NCBI RefSeq assembly: GCF_038235435.1
Contig: NZ_CP151275.1
Coordinates: 124,001-188,000 of the forward strand
Direction: 5' to 3'
From: Niveibacterium sp. SC-1
Lineage (GTDB): Bacteria > Pseudomonadota > Gammaproteobacteria > Burkholderiales > Rhodocyclaceae
DNA length: 64,000 bases
Below the pieces are notes generated by a model. That model was not told the origin of the DNA and ran no database searches. It saw only the letters and a list, made by a program, of their open reading frames with translations. This document shows positions 48,453-62,564 of this stretch, piece by piece; positions within the stretch are counted from its first letter, which is position 1, and each line of letters begins with the position of its first letter. Both the position numbers and the translations under genes were made by a program.

Positions 48453-49705
48453 GCGCCGGCCTCCAGCGCGCGGCCGAAGTCCTCGATCAGGTCGCGGCTG
48501 TCTTCGAGGCCGATCGAGAGCCGGATCAGCGAGTCGGCGATGCCCATCTCGGCGCGCCGCTCGGGGCCCATCTCCCAGAAGATGGTGTGGGCAACCGGGA
48601 GGATCAGGCTGCGCGTGTCGCCCAGGCCGGTGGCGACGATGGGCAGGCTGAGGCGATCGATGAAGGCGACGCAGTCGTCCTCGTCCACCAGTTCGAAAGC
48701 CATCAGCCAGCTCTGCGCGCGGAAGAGCTTCTTGGCGCGCGCATGCTGGGCGTGATCGGGCAGGCCCGGGTAGTACACCTTGCGCACCTTCGGATGCGCG
48801 GCGAGGAACTCGGCCAAGGCCTGCGCGCTGGCGCTGCTGGCGGCCATGCGCAGGGCGAGGGTTTCCGATCCAACGGACAGGTGATGCGCCGCTTCCGAGG
48901 AGAGCGAAGCGCCCTGGTCGCGCAGGCCCTTCTTCTTGAGCTGCGCGAGCCCCCAGCCCGCAGGATTGCCCTTGCGATAGGCCGGGAAGATGCCCGGGTA
49001 GTTCGACCAGTCGAAGAGCCCGGTATCGGTGATTGCTCCGCCCAGTGCGTTGCCGTGGCCACCGATCGACTTGGTCAGCGAATTCACCACCAGCGAGGCG
49101 CCCACCGACTTGGGGCGGAAGGCCCAGGGCGAGCTCACGGTGTTGTCGACCACGTAGAGAAGACCCCGCTGCTTGCAGAGCGCACCGATGCCCTCGAGGT
49201 CGGCCACCTGGGTGCGCGGATTGGCGATGGTTTCGACGAAGACCATGCGGGTGGCGGGCGTGATCGCGGCCTCGACGTTGGCGGCCTCGGTCGCGTCGGC
49301 AAAAGTCACCGCGATGCCCAGGCCCTGCAGCGTGCCGAGCAGGCTGTTGGTATTGCCGAAGATGAAGCGGCTGCAGACCAGGTGGTCACCCGCCTTGAGC
49401 AGCGTGGTGAAGATCGCGGTGATCGCCGCCATGCCGGTGGCAAAGCAAAGGCTCGCGCGGCCGTCTTCCATTGCCGTGACGTTGGCTTCCAGCGCGGCCA
49501 CCGTGGGCGTGCCCTGGCGCGCATAGTTGAAGCCGGCGGCCTCGCCCTGGAAGACCTTGACCAGTTCGCTGGCGCTCTCATAGCCGTACTGCACGGAGAG
49601 GTGCAGCGGTTTGTGGATGCCGCCATGCTCGATGTCGCCGAGGCGATCGGAATGCACGCAACGGGTGGTGAAGCCCCAGTTGGCGCCTGTGGGTTGGGTG
49701 CTCAT
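48449..49705 (-). CDS. Cystathionine gamma-synthase/sulfhydrylase-family PLP enzyme
   Basis: This 418-residue PLP enzyme of the Cys/Met metabolism class binds PLP through Lys212 (NSLTKSIGGHG). YARQGTPTVAALE, FATGMAAI, ETIANPRTQVADL and VVDNTVSSPW are the usual blocks. Members make cystathionine or homocysteine from activated homoserine, or degrade methionine (gamma-lyase); this sequence alone does not decide. It is co-translated with the MAPEG gene. Methionine synthase is 16 kb away, not in the same operon. Confidence 0.86.
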   Translation of the reverse strand: MSTQPTGANWGFTTRCVHSDRLGDIEHGGIHKPLHLSVQYGYESASELVKVFQGEAAGFNYARQGTPTVAALEANVTAMEDGRASLCFATGMAAITAIFTTLLKAGDHLVCSRFIFGNTNSLLGTLQGLGIAVTFADATEAANVEAAITPATRMVFVETIANPRTQVADLEGIGALCKQRGLLYVVDNTVSSPWAFRPKSVGASLVVNSLTKSIGGHGNALGGAITDTGLFDWSNYPGIFPAYRKGNPAGWGLAQLKKKGLRDQGASLSSEAAHHLSVGSETLALRMAASSASAQALAEFLAAHPKVRKVYYPGLPDHAQHARAKKLFRAQSWLMAFELVDEDDCVAFIDRLSLPIVATGLGDTRSLILPVAHTIFWEMGPERRAEMGIADSLIRLSIGLEDSRDLIEDFGRALEAGA

Positions 49706-49745
49706 GGAAGTGCTCGCAGTTCGATGTCTGGTGGAGGTGGATCGC

Positions 49746-51623
49746 TCAGGGGCGCGTGCGCAGCCGCGCGACCTCGGCCTGCAGCAGCTCGGGCGTGGCC
49801 GCCTGGGGCGCGACGGCCGGGCCGACGGCCAGATCGATCCGGTTGAAGAGTCCGCGGCGCAGCGGCCGCGTCATCGCGGGCCCGTCCTTGCGGGAGAAGA
49901 AGCTGCCCCAGAGGCCGGAAATCGCCAGCGGGATCACCGGTACCGGCGTGCGTTCGACGATCTTGTTCACGCCGCCCCGGAAAGGATAGAGCTCGCCGGT
50001 GTCGGTGATGCGACCTTCCGGGAAGATCGCCACCAGTTCGCCCCGGGATAACGCGAGCGCGACCTCATCGTAGGCGCGGTCAAGCATCGCAGGATCTTCC
50101 TTGGCCGGGGCGATCGGGATCGCGCGCGCCTCCTTGAAGACGAAGCGCATGAACGGCTTCGCGAAGATCCGGTGATCCATCACGAATCGCACCGGGCGGC
50201 GGCTCTCGGCCATGATGATCAACGGATCCATGTAGCTCACATGGTTGCAGATCAGCAACGCCGGGCCCTCGGCGGGGATATGCGCATGGCCTTCGCCGCG
50301 CACCCGATAGACGGTGTGCACGAGCAACCACACCACCAGGCGTTGCAGGAATTCCGGTACCTGCTTGTAGATGAAGAGCGCCACGGCGAGGTTCATCAGG
50401 GCGCCGATCAGGAAAAGCTGCGGAATGCTCAGGCCCTTGCCCAGCCCGACGATCGTCAGCAGGGCCGAGGCGACCATGAAAGCCGCGTTCAGCACGTTGT
50501 TGGCGGCGACGATCCGCGAGCGGTACTCGCCCGGGCAGCGCGTCTGGATCATTACGTACAGCGGGATCGTGTAGAGCCCGCCGAAGGCACCTAGCAGGGC
50601 GAAGTCCGCGATGATGCGCCAGCTGCCGGGCTGGGCCAGGAAGGCCGCGATGCCAATGCCGTGCGCCGGATGGGCCGGGCTGGCCAGGAACAGGTCGATG
50701 CCAAACAGGGTCAGGCCCAGCGAGCCCATCGGAACCAGGCCCAGCTCCACCTTCCCGCCCGAGGCGCGTTCGGCCGCGAGCGAGCCGAGCGCGATCCCGA
50801 CGATGAAGATCGCCGACAGGAAGGTCGACAGTGCCTCTTCGCCACCCAGCACGGTACTGACGTAGGCCGGCAGTTGGGACTGCAACAGCAGGCCATAAAA
50901 CCAGAACCAGGAGATCCCGATCATCGCGAGGAACACGGCGCGATTGCCGCTCGCGATCTTCAGGTTGCGGGCAATCTCCGAGAAGGGGTTCCAGTTCATC
51001 TTCACGCGGGCCAGCGGCGGCGCGGTCGGGATGGGGCGCGCCGCGATCCAGCCGAGCACGGCGAACAGCACGCAGGCGCCGCCCGTCCATTGGGCGCCGG
51101 CCGGGAGCGAGATCAGCACGCCCCCGACGATGGAGCCCAACAGGATCGCGACGAAGGTCGCGCTCTCCACCCAGGCGTTGCCACCGACCACTTCTTCCGG
51201 CTTGAGATGCTGCGGCAAGATCGAATACTTGATCGGACCGAAAAAGGTCGAGTGCAGGCCCATGAGGAACAGGGCCGCGAGCAGCACCGGCACCGAATGG
51301 ACCCAGAAGCCCCAGAAGGCGACGCCGGCGATCCCGATCTCTACGGTCTTGATCCAGCGGGTGAGCACCGCCTTGTCGAAGGCATCCGCCACCTGTCCAG
51401 CCGAGGCCGAAAAGAGGAACATCGGCAGGACGAACAGACCGTTCGCGACCGTCACCGTGATCGCAGGCGGCAGCCCGAGGAACGCGCCACCCTGGAAGGT
51501 CACCAGCAGCATCAGGCCCTGCTTGAGCACGTTGTCGTTGAAGGCCCCCAGGAACTGGGTCAGGAAAAGCGGCAGGAAACGGCGGGTACGCAAGAGGAGC
51601 AGCGGATTGTGCTCGGTGGTCAT
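49746..51623 (-). CDS. MFS transporter-acyltransferase fusion (LplT-PlsC-like)
   Basis: This 625-residue fusion has an N-terminal MFS transporter of the lysophospholipid flippase (LplT) class with FLTQFLGAFNDNVLKQG and about 12 helices. It continues into a 1-acylglycerol-3-phosphate acyltransferase domain with the NHVSYMD (HX4D, His461) and FPEGRITDTG motifs. It would flip lysophospholipid inward and re-acylate it. It lacks the acyl-ACP synthetase domain found in longer fusions. The start is the ATG at 51623; upstream codons are rejected for lack of a site. Confidence 0.9.
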   Translation of the reverse strand: MTTEHNPLLLLRTRRFLPLFLTQFLGAFNDNVLKQGLMLLVTFQGGAFLGLPPAITVTVANGLFVLPMFLFSASAGQVADAFDKAVLTRWIKTVEIGIAGVAFWGFWVHSVPVLLAALFLMGLHSTFFGPIKYSILPQHLKPEEVVGGNAWVESATFVAILLGSIVGGVLISLPAGAQWTGGACVLFAVLGWIAARPIPTAPPLARVKMNWNPFSEIARNLKIASGNRAVFLAMIGISWFWFYGLLLQSQLPAYVSTVLGGEEALSTFLSAIFIVGIALGSLAAERASGGKVELGLVPMGSLGLTLFGIDLFLASPAHPAHGIGIAAFLAQPGSWRIIADFALLGAFGGLYTIPLYVMIQTRCPGEYRSRIVAANNVLNAAFMVASALLTIVGLGKGLSIPQLFLIGALMNLAVALFIYKQVPEFLQRLVVWLLVHTVYRVRGEGHAHIPAEGPALLICNHVSYMDPLIIMAESRRPVRFVMDHRIFAKPFMRFVFKEARAIPIAPAKEDPAMLDRAYDEVALALSRGELVAIFPEGRITDTGELYPFRGGVNKIVERTPVPVIPLAISGLWGSFFSRKDGPAMTRPLRRGLFNRIDLAVGPAVAPQAATPELLQAEVARLRTRP

Positions 51624-51772
51624 AGGCTTTCCGGCGGGCGCGTTGAAGGCTCCGCGATTATGCCGCCTGCGCCGGGAGCCGCGCCAAAGCGGCGCCTGTC
51701 TGCGAGGCACCACGTCGGTGCGTCCCCCTTACCTCAGAGGTAGTTGGTCGGTGTTACTGAATGTGTCCAAAT

Positions 51773-51801
51773 TTGACTTCGCGCAGCCAACTCCTTAGGA
51801 T
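51773..51801 (+). promoter_or_regulatory. Promoter of the ATP synthase operon
   Basis: TTGACT (51773-51778) and TAGGAT (51796-51801) with a 17-base spacer form a near-consensus sigma-70 promoter. Transcription should start near 51808, leaving about 45 bases before the GTG chosen for atpI. Confidence 0.75.
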
Positions 51802-51852
51802 TGCGCGGCTTTTTTGAGGCGCCAAGCTCTTTTGCGTGACAGCAGGAACATC

Positions 51853-52194
51853 GTGATCAAAGTAGTGCTCCTGCAATGTATCGTCGCGGCTGTCGGGCTC
51901 ATCCTGGGCGGGATGGTGGCTGGCACGCGGGGCGTAACCTCGGCGGCGTTGGGAAGCGCCGCAGTGATTCTTCCCAGCTTGATATTTGCCCTAAGGCTGT
52001 CCGCGGTGAAGAAGCGCCCTGGCGCTTCCTACGCGACGGCTTTTTTTGTTGGCGAACTGGTCAAGTTAGCGTTGTGCATCGGATTACTGGCGGCCGTGAG
52101 GCTGGTCTATCCCGAGGTCCATTGGGGCGCGGTATTGATCGGGCTGATCGTGACGCTTCAAGCGAATTTTCTTGCTTTCTTGGTTAGAACCTAA
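51853..52194 (+). CDS. atpI: ATP synthase subunit I (AtpI)
   Basis: This 113-residue membrane protein has four helices and assists assembly of the ATP synthase c-ring. It starts [21 protein letters not shown] prefer the GTG at 51853, which has AGGA 5 bases ahead and suits the promoter at 51773. An in-frame TTG at 51814 would leave only a few bases of leader. It is followed 2 bases later by atpB. Confidence 0.8.
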   Translation: MIKVVLLQCIVAAVGLILGGMVAGTRGVTSAALGSAAVILPSLIFALRLSAVKKRPGASYATAFFVGELVKLALCIGLLAAVRLVYPEVHWGAVLIGLIVTLQANFLAFLVRT

Positions 52195-52196
52195 AA

Positions 52197-53060
52197 ATGG
52201 CAACCGGACACGAAGCTAACGCTCCCACCGCGGGCGAGTACATCGTCCACCACCTGACGCACTTCAACTCGAGCGGCGAAGCCCAGAAGAACATCGTTGA
52301 CTGGAGCGTCATCAACGTCGACACCCTTTTCTTCTCGATCGCGCTCGGTCTCATTACGGTCTTCCTGCTGTGGCGGGCGGCCTCCAAGGCGACTTCCGGC
52401 GTGCCCGGGCGCTTCCAGGCTGCGGTCGAAGTCCTTGTCGAGATGGTCAGCGACCAGGCCAAGGGCATCATCCACAGCGCAGAGTCGCGCAAGTTCGTCG
52501 CGCCGCTCGCGCTTACCGTGTTCGTCTGGGTCTTCCTGATGAACTCGATGGACTTCCTGCCGCTCGACCTGCTGCCCCGCATCTGGCAGGGCGTGACCGG
52601 CAACGAGCACGCCTTCCTGCGCGTGGTGCCGACCGCCGACCTCAATGCCACCCTGGGTATGTCCACCGGTGTGCTGCTGATCTGTGTTTACTACAACATC
52701 AAGATCAAGGGCCTGGGCGGCTGGATCCATGAGTTGTTCGCCGCTCCGTTCGGCGACAAGTGGTTCCTCTACCCGATCAACTTCCTGATGCAGTTGATCG
52801 AGTTCGCCGCGAAGACGATTTCGCACGGCATGCGGCTGTTCGGCAACATGTACGCAGGCGAACTGCTCTTCATGCTGATCGCGCTCATGGGCGCCGCCTG
52901 GGGCACGTCCAGCGGCGTGACCGGTCCGCTGCTCTTCCTCGGTCACGTCGTGGCCGGGTCCGCGTGGGCGATCTTCCACATCCTGATCGTCGCGCTGCAG
53001 GCCTTCATTTTCATGATGCTGACCTTGGTCTACGTGGGTCAGGCTCACGAAGGCCACTAA
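52197..53060 (+). CDS. atpB: F1Fo ATP synthase subunit a
   Basis: This 287-residue subunit of the Fo proton channel has membrane helices and the essential arginine in [14 protein letters not shown]. An N-terminal extension (about residues 1-40) precedes the first helix. The ATG at 52197 follows the atpI stop by 2 bases. The length is typical for betaproteobacteria. Confidence 0.96.
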   Translation: MATGHEANAPTAGEYIVHHLTHFNSSGEAQKNIVDWSVINVDTLFFSIALGLITVFLLWRAASKATSGVPGRFQAAVEVLVEMVSDQAKGIIHSAESRKFVAPLALTVFVWVFLMNSMDFLPLDLLPRIWQGVTGNEHAFLRVVPTADLNATLGMSTGVLLICVYYNIKIKGLGGWIHELFAAPFGDKWFLYPINFLMQLIEFAAKTISHGMRLFGNMYAGELLFMLIALMGAAWGTSSGVTGPLLFLGHVVAGSAWAIFHILIVALQAFIFMMLTLVYVGQAHEGH

Positions 53061-53114
53061 GCCTCGTATCGCATCGTTCAAGTTTTTGATTTAACCCCAC
53101 TTCGTCATATCTAA

Positions 53115-53369
<255 letters not shown>

Positions 53370-53410
53370 TCCGGTCTCACTCCAACCATTGATATCCCGG
53401 GAGTGATGCC

Positions 53411-53881
53411 GTGAATCTGAACGCAACGCTGTTTGCTCAGCTCGTTGTGTTCTTCGTGCTCGCGATGGTCACCATGAAGTTCGTGTGGCCTCCGATTGCG
53501 AAGGCACTTGACGAGCGCGCGAAGAAAATCGGCGACGGGCTCGCAGCTGCGGACAAGGCCAAGACCGATCTCGCTCTGGCCGAGAAAAAGGTTGTGGAAG
53601 AAATGCGCCGTGCGCGTGAATCCGCTACCGAAGTCCGCAGTGGCGCCGAAAAGCAGGGCGCCCTCCTGATCGAGGAAGCCCGTGGAGAAGCGGCCCGCAT
53701 CATCGCCGCAGCTCGCGAGGCGGCCGAACAGGAAGCCGGTGCTGCCCTGCAGAAGGCCAAGGAAGGCCTGCGCGACCAAGTCGCGCAACTTGCCGTGGCT
53801 GGCGCGGAACGCATCCTGCGGCGTGAAATCAACGCCCAGGTGCATGCCGACCTGTTGGCCAACCTGAAACAGGAACTCTAA
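53411..53881 (+). CDS. atpF: F1Fo ATP synthase subunit b
   Basis: This 156-residue stator subunit has one N-terminal membrane helix (about residues 5-25) followed by a long charged coiled coil that binds delta and alpha. The start is GTG at 53411 with GGGAG 7 bases ahead. The length is standard for proteobacteria. Confidence 0.95.
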   Translation: MNLNATLFAQLVVFFVLAMVTMKFVWPPIAKALDERAKKIGDGLAAADKAKTDLALAEKKVVEEMRRARESATEVRSGAEKQGALLIEEARGEAARIIAAAREAAEQEAGAALQKAKEGLRDQVAQLAVAGAERILRREINAQVHADLLANLKQEL

Positions 53882-53887
53882 GACGCC

Positions 53888-54421
53888 ATGGCCGAAAACG
53901 TCACCATCGCGCGCCCGTACGCCGACGCGGCGTTCTCTCTGGCGCGCGAAGCCAACGCCCTGGATGGGTGGGCTGGCGCGCTCGCGCGCCTGGCGGCGGT
54001 CGCTTCCGATCCCGTCGTCCGGGAAACCATCGGTGATCCGCGCGCGACGACCGACAAGCTCGCGCGCCTTTTCACCGATGTGGCGGGCAACCTCGACCCT
54101 GTCCAGCAGAACTTCGTGACCTTGCTCGCCGAAAACGAGCGGCTCGCCGTCCTGCCGGAAATCAGCAGCCTTTACGACGCTCAGAAGAACGAAGCGCAAG
54201 GGGTGCTGCAGGCCGTCGTGAGTTCTGCCTTCCCGATCGACGATTCCGCCCTCACGCGCCTGGTGGCCGACCTTGAAGAACGTTTCAAGGCCAAGGTCAA
54301 TGCCACGGTGCAGATCGACCCCGAGCTCATCGGCGGGGTCAAGATCGCCGTGGGCGACGAAGTGATCGACGCCTCGGTCCGCGGCAAACTTGCCGCCATG
54401 GCCGCCGCGCTACAGATTTAG
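53888..54421 (+). CDS. atpH: F1Fo ATP synthase subunit delta
   Basis: This 177-residue stator subunit links subunit b to the F1 head. Its N-terminal helical domain has [12 protein letters not shown], and it ends with the conserved [21 protein letters not shown] block. It starts 6 bases after atpF. Confidence 0.95.
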   Translation: MAENVTIARPYADAAFSLAREANALDGWAGALARLAAVASDPVVRETIGDPRATTDKLARLFTDVAGNLDPVQQNFVTLLAENERLAVLPEISSLYDAQKNEAQGVLQAVVSSAFPIDDSALTRLVADLEERFKAKVNATVQIDPELIGGVKIAVGDEVIDASVRGKLAAMAAALQI

Positions 54422-54430
54422 GAGCTTTTC

Positions 54431-55969
<1,539 letters not shown>

Positions 55970-55984
55970 GGTCCGGAGAACGAC

Positions 55985-58316
<2,332 letters not shown>

Positions 58317-58369
58317 GGCTGGCACGCGTCGTCCTGTGACGGCGCGTCGCCTCATGCGGAGGAAAGCAC

Positions 58370-58795
58370 ATGGCAATGACCATTCATGTCGACGTCGTCA
58401 GCACCGAGGAGTCCATCTTCTCGGGTCTGGTCGAGTTCGTCGCAGTCCCGGGTGAAGCGGGCGAGCTGGGCGTGCTGCCCGGCCACACGCCGCTGCTCAC
58501 GCGCATCCGTCCGGGTGCCGTGCGCCTCAAGCTGCCGAACAAGGACACCGAAGAGCTGATCTTCGTGGCCGGCGGTCTGCTGGAAGTGCAGCCGAACCTG
58601 GTGACCGTGCTGGCCGACACCGCGATCCGCGGCACCGACCTCGACGCGGCCAAGGCGATGGAAGCCAAGAAGCTCGCCGAAGAAGCGCTGGCCAATCGCA
58701 AGGGCACGCTGGACTACGCCCGCGCCCAGGCCGAACTGGTCGAGGCGACGGCGCAACTGGCGACGATCGAGCGGATGAAGAAGCGCGGTCACTGA
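58370..58795 (+). CDS. atpC: F1Fo ATP synthase subunit epsilon
   Basis: This 141-residue subunit regulates the enzyme. Its N-terminal beta-barrel contains [20 protein letters not shown], and a C-terminal helix hairpin follows. It is the last gene of the operon and is followed after 15 bases by an intrinsic terminator. GGAGGA precedes the ATG. Confidence 0.96.
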   Translation: MAMTIHVDVVSTEESIFSGLVEFVAVPGEAGELGVLPGHTPLLTRIRPGAVRLKLPNKDTEELIFVAGGLLEVQPNLVTVLADTAIRGTDLDAAKAMEAKKLAEEALANRKGTLDYARAQAELVEATAQLATIERMKKRGH

Positions 58796-58810
58796 GCGAT
58801 CGGTGTGCCG

Positions 58811-58846
58811 AAAGGAAAAAGGGGCCCTCCGGGGCCCTTTTCCTTT
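58811..58846 (+). terminator. Intrinsic terminator of the atp operon
   Basis: An A-rich and G-rich left arm (58811-58827) pairs with GGGCCC and a CTTTTCCTTT right arm (58831-58846) across a short CTCC-type loop, with minor bulges. The T-rich right arm ends the atpC transcript 15 bases after its stop. Confidence 0.8.
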
Positions 58847-59061
58847 GCAGGCGGCCGGCCCTTCTCGCGGAGGCCACCAGCGGCTGCATCGCCATCACGG
58901 AGCGGGACGATCGCCGCGGCAGCGCCGCCCCACTCAGGAGTACCGGCTGGCGGGACGTTCCCCGCGGCAGAAACCACCGTTCGCTCCCACTCGCTCTGAT
59001 CGTGAACTGAACTCCGGAGCCGTCGCTATGCTCTACGCAGCTCTGGCGACGGGGAGCAGCG

Positions 59062-60297
59062 ATGAAAGTCCTGGTGGTCGGCGGAGGAGTCATCGGCGTC
59101 ACGACGGCCTGGGCGCTTGCACAGCGCGGTGTGCAGGTGAGTCTGCTGGAGCGTCGCGAAGACGTTGCGCTGGAAACCAGCTTTGCCAACGCCGGGCAGA
59201 TCTCACCCGGCTACGCCGCGCCCTGGGCGGCGCCCGGAGTGCCCTTCAAAGTCCTGCGCTGGCTATTGCAAAAGCATAGTCCGATCGGCTTCCGTCTCGA
59301 TGGCAGCCTGGCGCAGTGGCGCTGGCTTGCGGCCTTCCTGGCCAACTGCAATGCGCGGGCGTACGCGCACAACAAGGCGCGCATGCAGCGACTGGCGGAG
59401 TACAGCCGCGACCTCCTGCGTACGCTCAGGGTGACGCAGGGGCTGGAATACGAGGCGCGCGCCCGAGGTACCCTGCAGGTCTTCCGGACTGCCGCTCAGG
59501 TGCAAGCGGCACGGCGCGACGTGGCCGTGCTGAGTGAGCTCGGCATTGCGCACCGCCTGCTGCAGGCCGACGAGCTGGCCGAGCTCGAACCCGCCCTGGA
59601 CCGCCGCGCGCTCGTCGGAGGACTGTCGCTGCCCGGGGACGAAACCGGAGACTGCCGGCTTTTCACCAGCCGTCTGGCGGCGCGCGCGGTCCAGGCCGGG
59701 GTGAAGCTCCAGCTTGAAACCTCCTTGCAGAAGCTGATGATAGAGGGCGGCCGGGTGCGCGGTGCCTGGACCAGCCAAGGGCCCCTCATGGCCGACGCCG
59801 TCGTCCTCGCGACGGGGGTGCATACGCCGGGCTGGCTGCCGTTTGCGCTGCCGGTCTATCCGGTCAAGGGCTATTCGCTGACAGCCAGCCTGGTCGATGC
59901 CGCGCGCGCGCCGCTTTCCACCGTGCTGGACGAAACCTACAAGATCGCAGTCACCCGCTTCGAGCATCGTCTGCGGGTGGGCGGCATGGCCGAGGTCGCG
60001 GGCTTCGATCTGCGCCTCAAGCCGCAGCGACGGGCCACGCTCGCCTACGTCGCCGAAGCGCTCTTCCCGGGTGCGGCCGATCTCGAGGCCGCGAGCTTCT
60101 GGAGCGGCCTGCGCCCGATGGCGCCGGATGGCACCCCCTATGTCTGCGCGACGCCCATTGCCGGGCTCTATCTCAATACCGGCCATGGGACGCTCGGATG
60201 GACGATGGCCTGCGGTTCGGCCGCGTTGCTCACCGACCTGATCACGGGCCACGAGCCGGAACTTCCCGCCAGCGACTATGCGCTCGAGCGCCACTGA
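59062..60297 (+). CDS. dadA: D-amino acid dehydrogenase small-subunit-type flavoprotein
   Basis: This 411-residue FAD enzyme oxidises D-amino acids (D-alanine and others) to keto acids and ammonia, feeding the respiratory chain. The FAD motif VVGGGVIGVTTAWALA is at the N-terminus, ETSFANAGQISPGYAAPWA is a DadA signature, and WSGLRPMAPDGTPYVC and LNTGHGTLGWTMACGS lie near the C-terminus. GGAG precedes the ATG by 6 bases. No racemase is adjacent; a branched-chain amino acid transporter follows. Confidence 0.9.
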   Translation: MKVLVVGGGVIGVTTAWALAQRGVQVSLLERREDVALETSFANAGQISPGYAAPWAAPGVPFKVLRWLLQKHSPIGFRLDGSLAQWRWLAAFLANCNARAYAHNKARMQRLAEYSRDLLRTLRVTQGLEYEARARGTLQVFRTAAQVQAARRDVAVLSELGIAHRLLQADELAELEPALDRRALVGGLSLPGDETGDCRLFTSRLAARAVQAGVKLQLETSLQKLMIEGGRVRGAWTSQGPLMADAVVLATGVHTPGWLPFALPVYPVKGYSLTASLVDAARAPLSTVLDETYKIAVTRFEHRLRVGGMAEVAGFDLRLKPQRRATLAYVAEALFPGAADLEAASFWSGLRPMAPDGTPYVCATPIAGLYLNTGHGTLGWTMACGSAALLTDLITGHEPELPASDYALERH

Positions 60298-60466
60298 TTC
60301 TTGGCACATGCCTTGCTCGACGCACCATGCCGGGATGTTCTGATACATCCGGCTTGCCCCTGCACCACGCTGCGTCATAATCCCGCGCGTTGTGCCGCTT
60401 TATGAACCAGACGTGTGCGCTCGCCTCGTCTGGCCAACCATCCCGTCCGCAGGAGGAGAGTTGTTC

Positions 60467-61582
60467 ATGAAGAAGTCCGCGATTCTGGTCGCCCTGATCG
60501 CCGCGCTTGCCGGCTGTTCAAAAGAGGACTCGGTGGTGAAGATCGGCCATGTGGCGCCGCTCACCGGGAACATCGCCCACCTGGGCAAGGACAACGAAAA
60601 CGGTGCGCGTCTCGCCATCGACGATGCCAACGCGGAAGGCGTGAGCATCGGCGGGCACAAGGTCACCTTCGAGCTCGTCGGCGAAGATGACCAGGCCGAT
60701 CCGAAGACCGGCAACATCGTCGCCCAACGCCTGGTGGACGCCGGCGTCAAGGGCGTGGTCGGCCACCTGAACTCGGGCACGACGATTCCGGCCTCGCGCA
60801 TCTACGATGCCGCCGGCATTCCGATGATTTCGCCCTCTGCCACCAACCCGAAGCTCACCCAGGCCGGTCTCAAAGGCGTGTTCCGCACGATCGCCAACGA
60901 CGTGCAACAGGGCTCGGTGATGGGGAGCTACGCCGCCGGCAAGCTGGGCAAGAAGGTCGCGATCATCGACGACCGCACCGCCTACGGCCAGGGCCTCGCA
61001 GACGAAGTCGAGAAGGGTGTGAAGGGCGCCGGCGGCGAAGTGGTCGCGCGTGAATTCACCAGCAACCAGGCCACCGACTTCATGGCCATCCTCACCAAGA
61101 TCAAGGCGACCAATCCAGAAGTGATCGTCTATGCCGGCATGGACGCCCAGGGCGGCCCGATGCTCAAGCAGATCAAGCAGCTGGGCATCGAAGCCAAGTG
61201 GATCACCGGCGACGGCGGTTGCACGCCCGAGATCATCAAGCTCGCCGGCGATTCGATCAGCGACAAGACCTACTGCACCCAGCCCGGCCTGCCGCCGGAC
61301 CAGATGCAGGGTGGCAAGGACTTCAAGGAGCGCTTCAAGGCCAAGTTCGGCACCGAGGTGCAGATCTATGCGCCCTACTCCTATGACGCCGTCAAGGCGA
61401 TCATCGAGGCGATGAAGAAGGCCGACTCCACCGATCCGGCCAAGTACCTGCCCGAACTGAAGAAGATCACTTTCAAGGGCGTGACGGCCGACGTTGCCTT
61501 CGACGACAAGGGCGACATCAAGAACGGTGCGGTCACCGTGTATCAGTACGACAACGGCAACTGGAAAGCCCTGGCCAACTGA
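60467..61582 (+). CDS. livJ: Branched-chain amino acid ABC transporter substrate-binding protein
   Basis: This 371-residue type I binding protein has IGHVAPLTGNIAHLGKDNEN, FELVGEDDQADP and the PYSYDAVKAI segment. The signal sequence has a lipobox (LAGC, Cys17) so it is probably a lipoprotein, less common than a free periplasmic protein for this family. The ATG at 60467 follows AGGAGGAG. It precedes livHMG and a perfect hairpin. It takes up Leu/Ile/Val or related compounds, perhaps alanine given the neighbouring dadA. Confidence 0.9.
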   Translation: MKKSAILVALIAALAGCSKEDSVVKIGHVAPLTGNIAHLGKDNENGARLAIDDANAEGVSIGGHKVTFELVGEDDQADPKTGNIVAQRLVDAGVKGVVGHLNSGTTIPASRIYDAAGIPMISPSATNPKLTQAGLKGVFRTIANDVQQGSVMGSYAAGKLGKKVAIIDDRTAYGQGLADEVEKGVKGAGGEVVAREFTSNQATDFMAILTKIKATNPEVIVYAGMDAQGGPMLKQIKQLGIEAKWITGDGGCTPEIIKLAGDSISDKTYCTQPGLPPDQMQGGKDFKERFKAKFGTEVQIYAPYSYDAVKAIIEAMKKADSTDPAKYLPELKKITFKGVTADVAFDDKGDIKNGAVTVYQYDNGNWKALAN

Positions 61583-61590
61583 CCCTGGGC

Positions 61591-61614
61591 CGCGGCGCCC
61601 TCCGGGGCGCCGCG
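61591..61614 (+). terminator. GC-rich hairpin between livJ and livH (attenuator-like)
   Basis: CGCGGCGCCC (61591-61600) and GGGCGCCGCG (61605-61614) form a perfect 10-pair stem with a TCCG loop, ending 15 bases before the livH GTG. No T run follows. It probably lowers expression of membrane genes relative to the binding protein, like the hairpin after ytfQ. Confidence 0.6.
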
Positions 61615-61628
61615 TGCTGGAGCTTTCC

Positions 61629-62564
61629 GTGCTGCAAACCCTGCTGCAACAAATCATCAACGGCTTGGTGGTCGGCAGCGTCTATGCCGTCGTCGCGCTG
61701 GGCTACACGATGGTGTACGGCATCCTCGGGCTGATCAATTTCGCCCACGGTGAAGTCGTCATGGTCGGCGCCCTCACCGCGCTGTCCGCCATCCTCTTCA
61801 TGCGCGAGATCGCGCCCGGCCTCAACCCCCTGATCTACTTCGCCGTCGGCCTGCTGACCGCGATTCCGGTGTGCATGGCGATCGGCTACACCATGGAGCG
61901 CGTGGCCTATCGGCGGCTGCGCAATGCCCCGCGGCTCGCACCGCTGATCACCGCGATCGGCGTCTCCTTCCTGCTGCAGACCCTCGCCATGGTGATCTGG
62001 GGCCGTAGCTACCACAGCTTCCCGCAACTGATTTCGACCACGCCCTTGCAGATCGTGCATGGGGTCTTCGTCACGCCCGTGCAGATCACCACGATCGCGC
62101 TCTCGGCGGCGATGATGGCGGGTCTCGTGCTGCTGGTGATGCGCACGCGCCTGGGCCGCGCAATGCGCGCCACCGCGGAGAATCACCGGATCGCGGCCCT
62201 GATGGGTGTGAATACCAATGGCATCATCGCCCTGACCTTCCTGCTGGGCTCGGGGCTGGCGGCGGTCGCGGGCGTGATGATCGCCTCCAACTACGGTGTG
62301 GCGCACTACTCCATGGGCTTCCTGCCCGGGATCAAGGCCTTCACCGCGGCGGTGCTCGGTGGCATCGGCAATCTCGCGGGCGCCATGGTGGGCGGCATCC
62401 TGCTCGGTCTCATCGAGGCGATCGGCGCGGGCTACATCGAGAGCTGGACGGGTGGCTGGCTCAATTCCAGCTACCAGGACATCTTCGCCTTCATCATCCT
62501 GGGCATCGTGCTGGTCTTCCGGCCGACCGGGCTTCTGGGCGAGCGGGTGGCGGATCGCGCATGA
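61629..62564 (+). CDS. livH: Branched-chain amino acid ABC transporter permease LivH
   Basis: This 311-residue permease has about eight membrane helices. The family marks are NGLVVGSVYAVVALGYTMVY, GLINFAHGEVVMVGA, RATAENHRIAALMGVN and the FTAAVLGGIGNLAGAMVGG block. I chose the GTG at 61629, which has GGAG 6 bases ahead; there is no ATG. The stop overlaps livM by 4 bases. Confidence 0.93.
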   Translation: MLQTLLQQIINGLVVGSVYAVVALGYTMVYGILGLINFAHGEVVMVGALTALSAILFMREIAPGLNPLIYFAVGLLTAIPVCMAIGYTMERVAYRRLRNAPRLAPLITAIGVSFLLQTLAMVIWGRSYHSFPQLISTTPLQIVHGVFVTPVQITTIALSAAMMAGLVLLVMRTRLGRAMRATAENHRIAALMGVNTNGIIALTFLLGSGLAAVAGVMIASNYGVAHYSMGFLPGIKAFTAAVLGGIGNLAGAMVGGILLGLIEAIGAGYIESWTGGWLNSSYQDIFAFIILGIVLVFRPTGLLGERVADRA

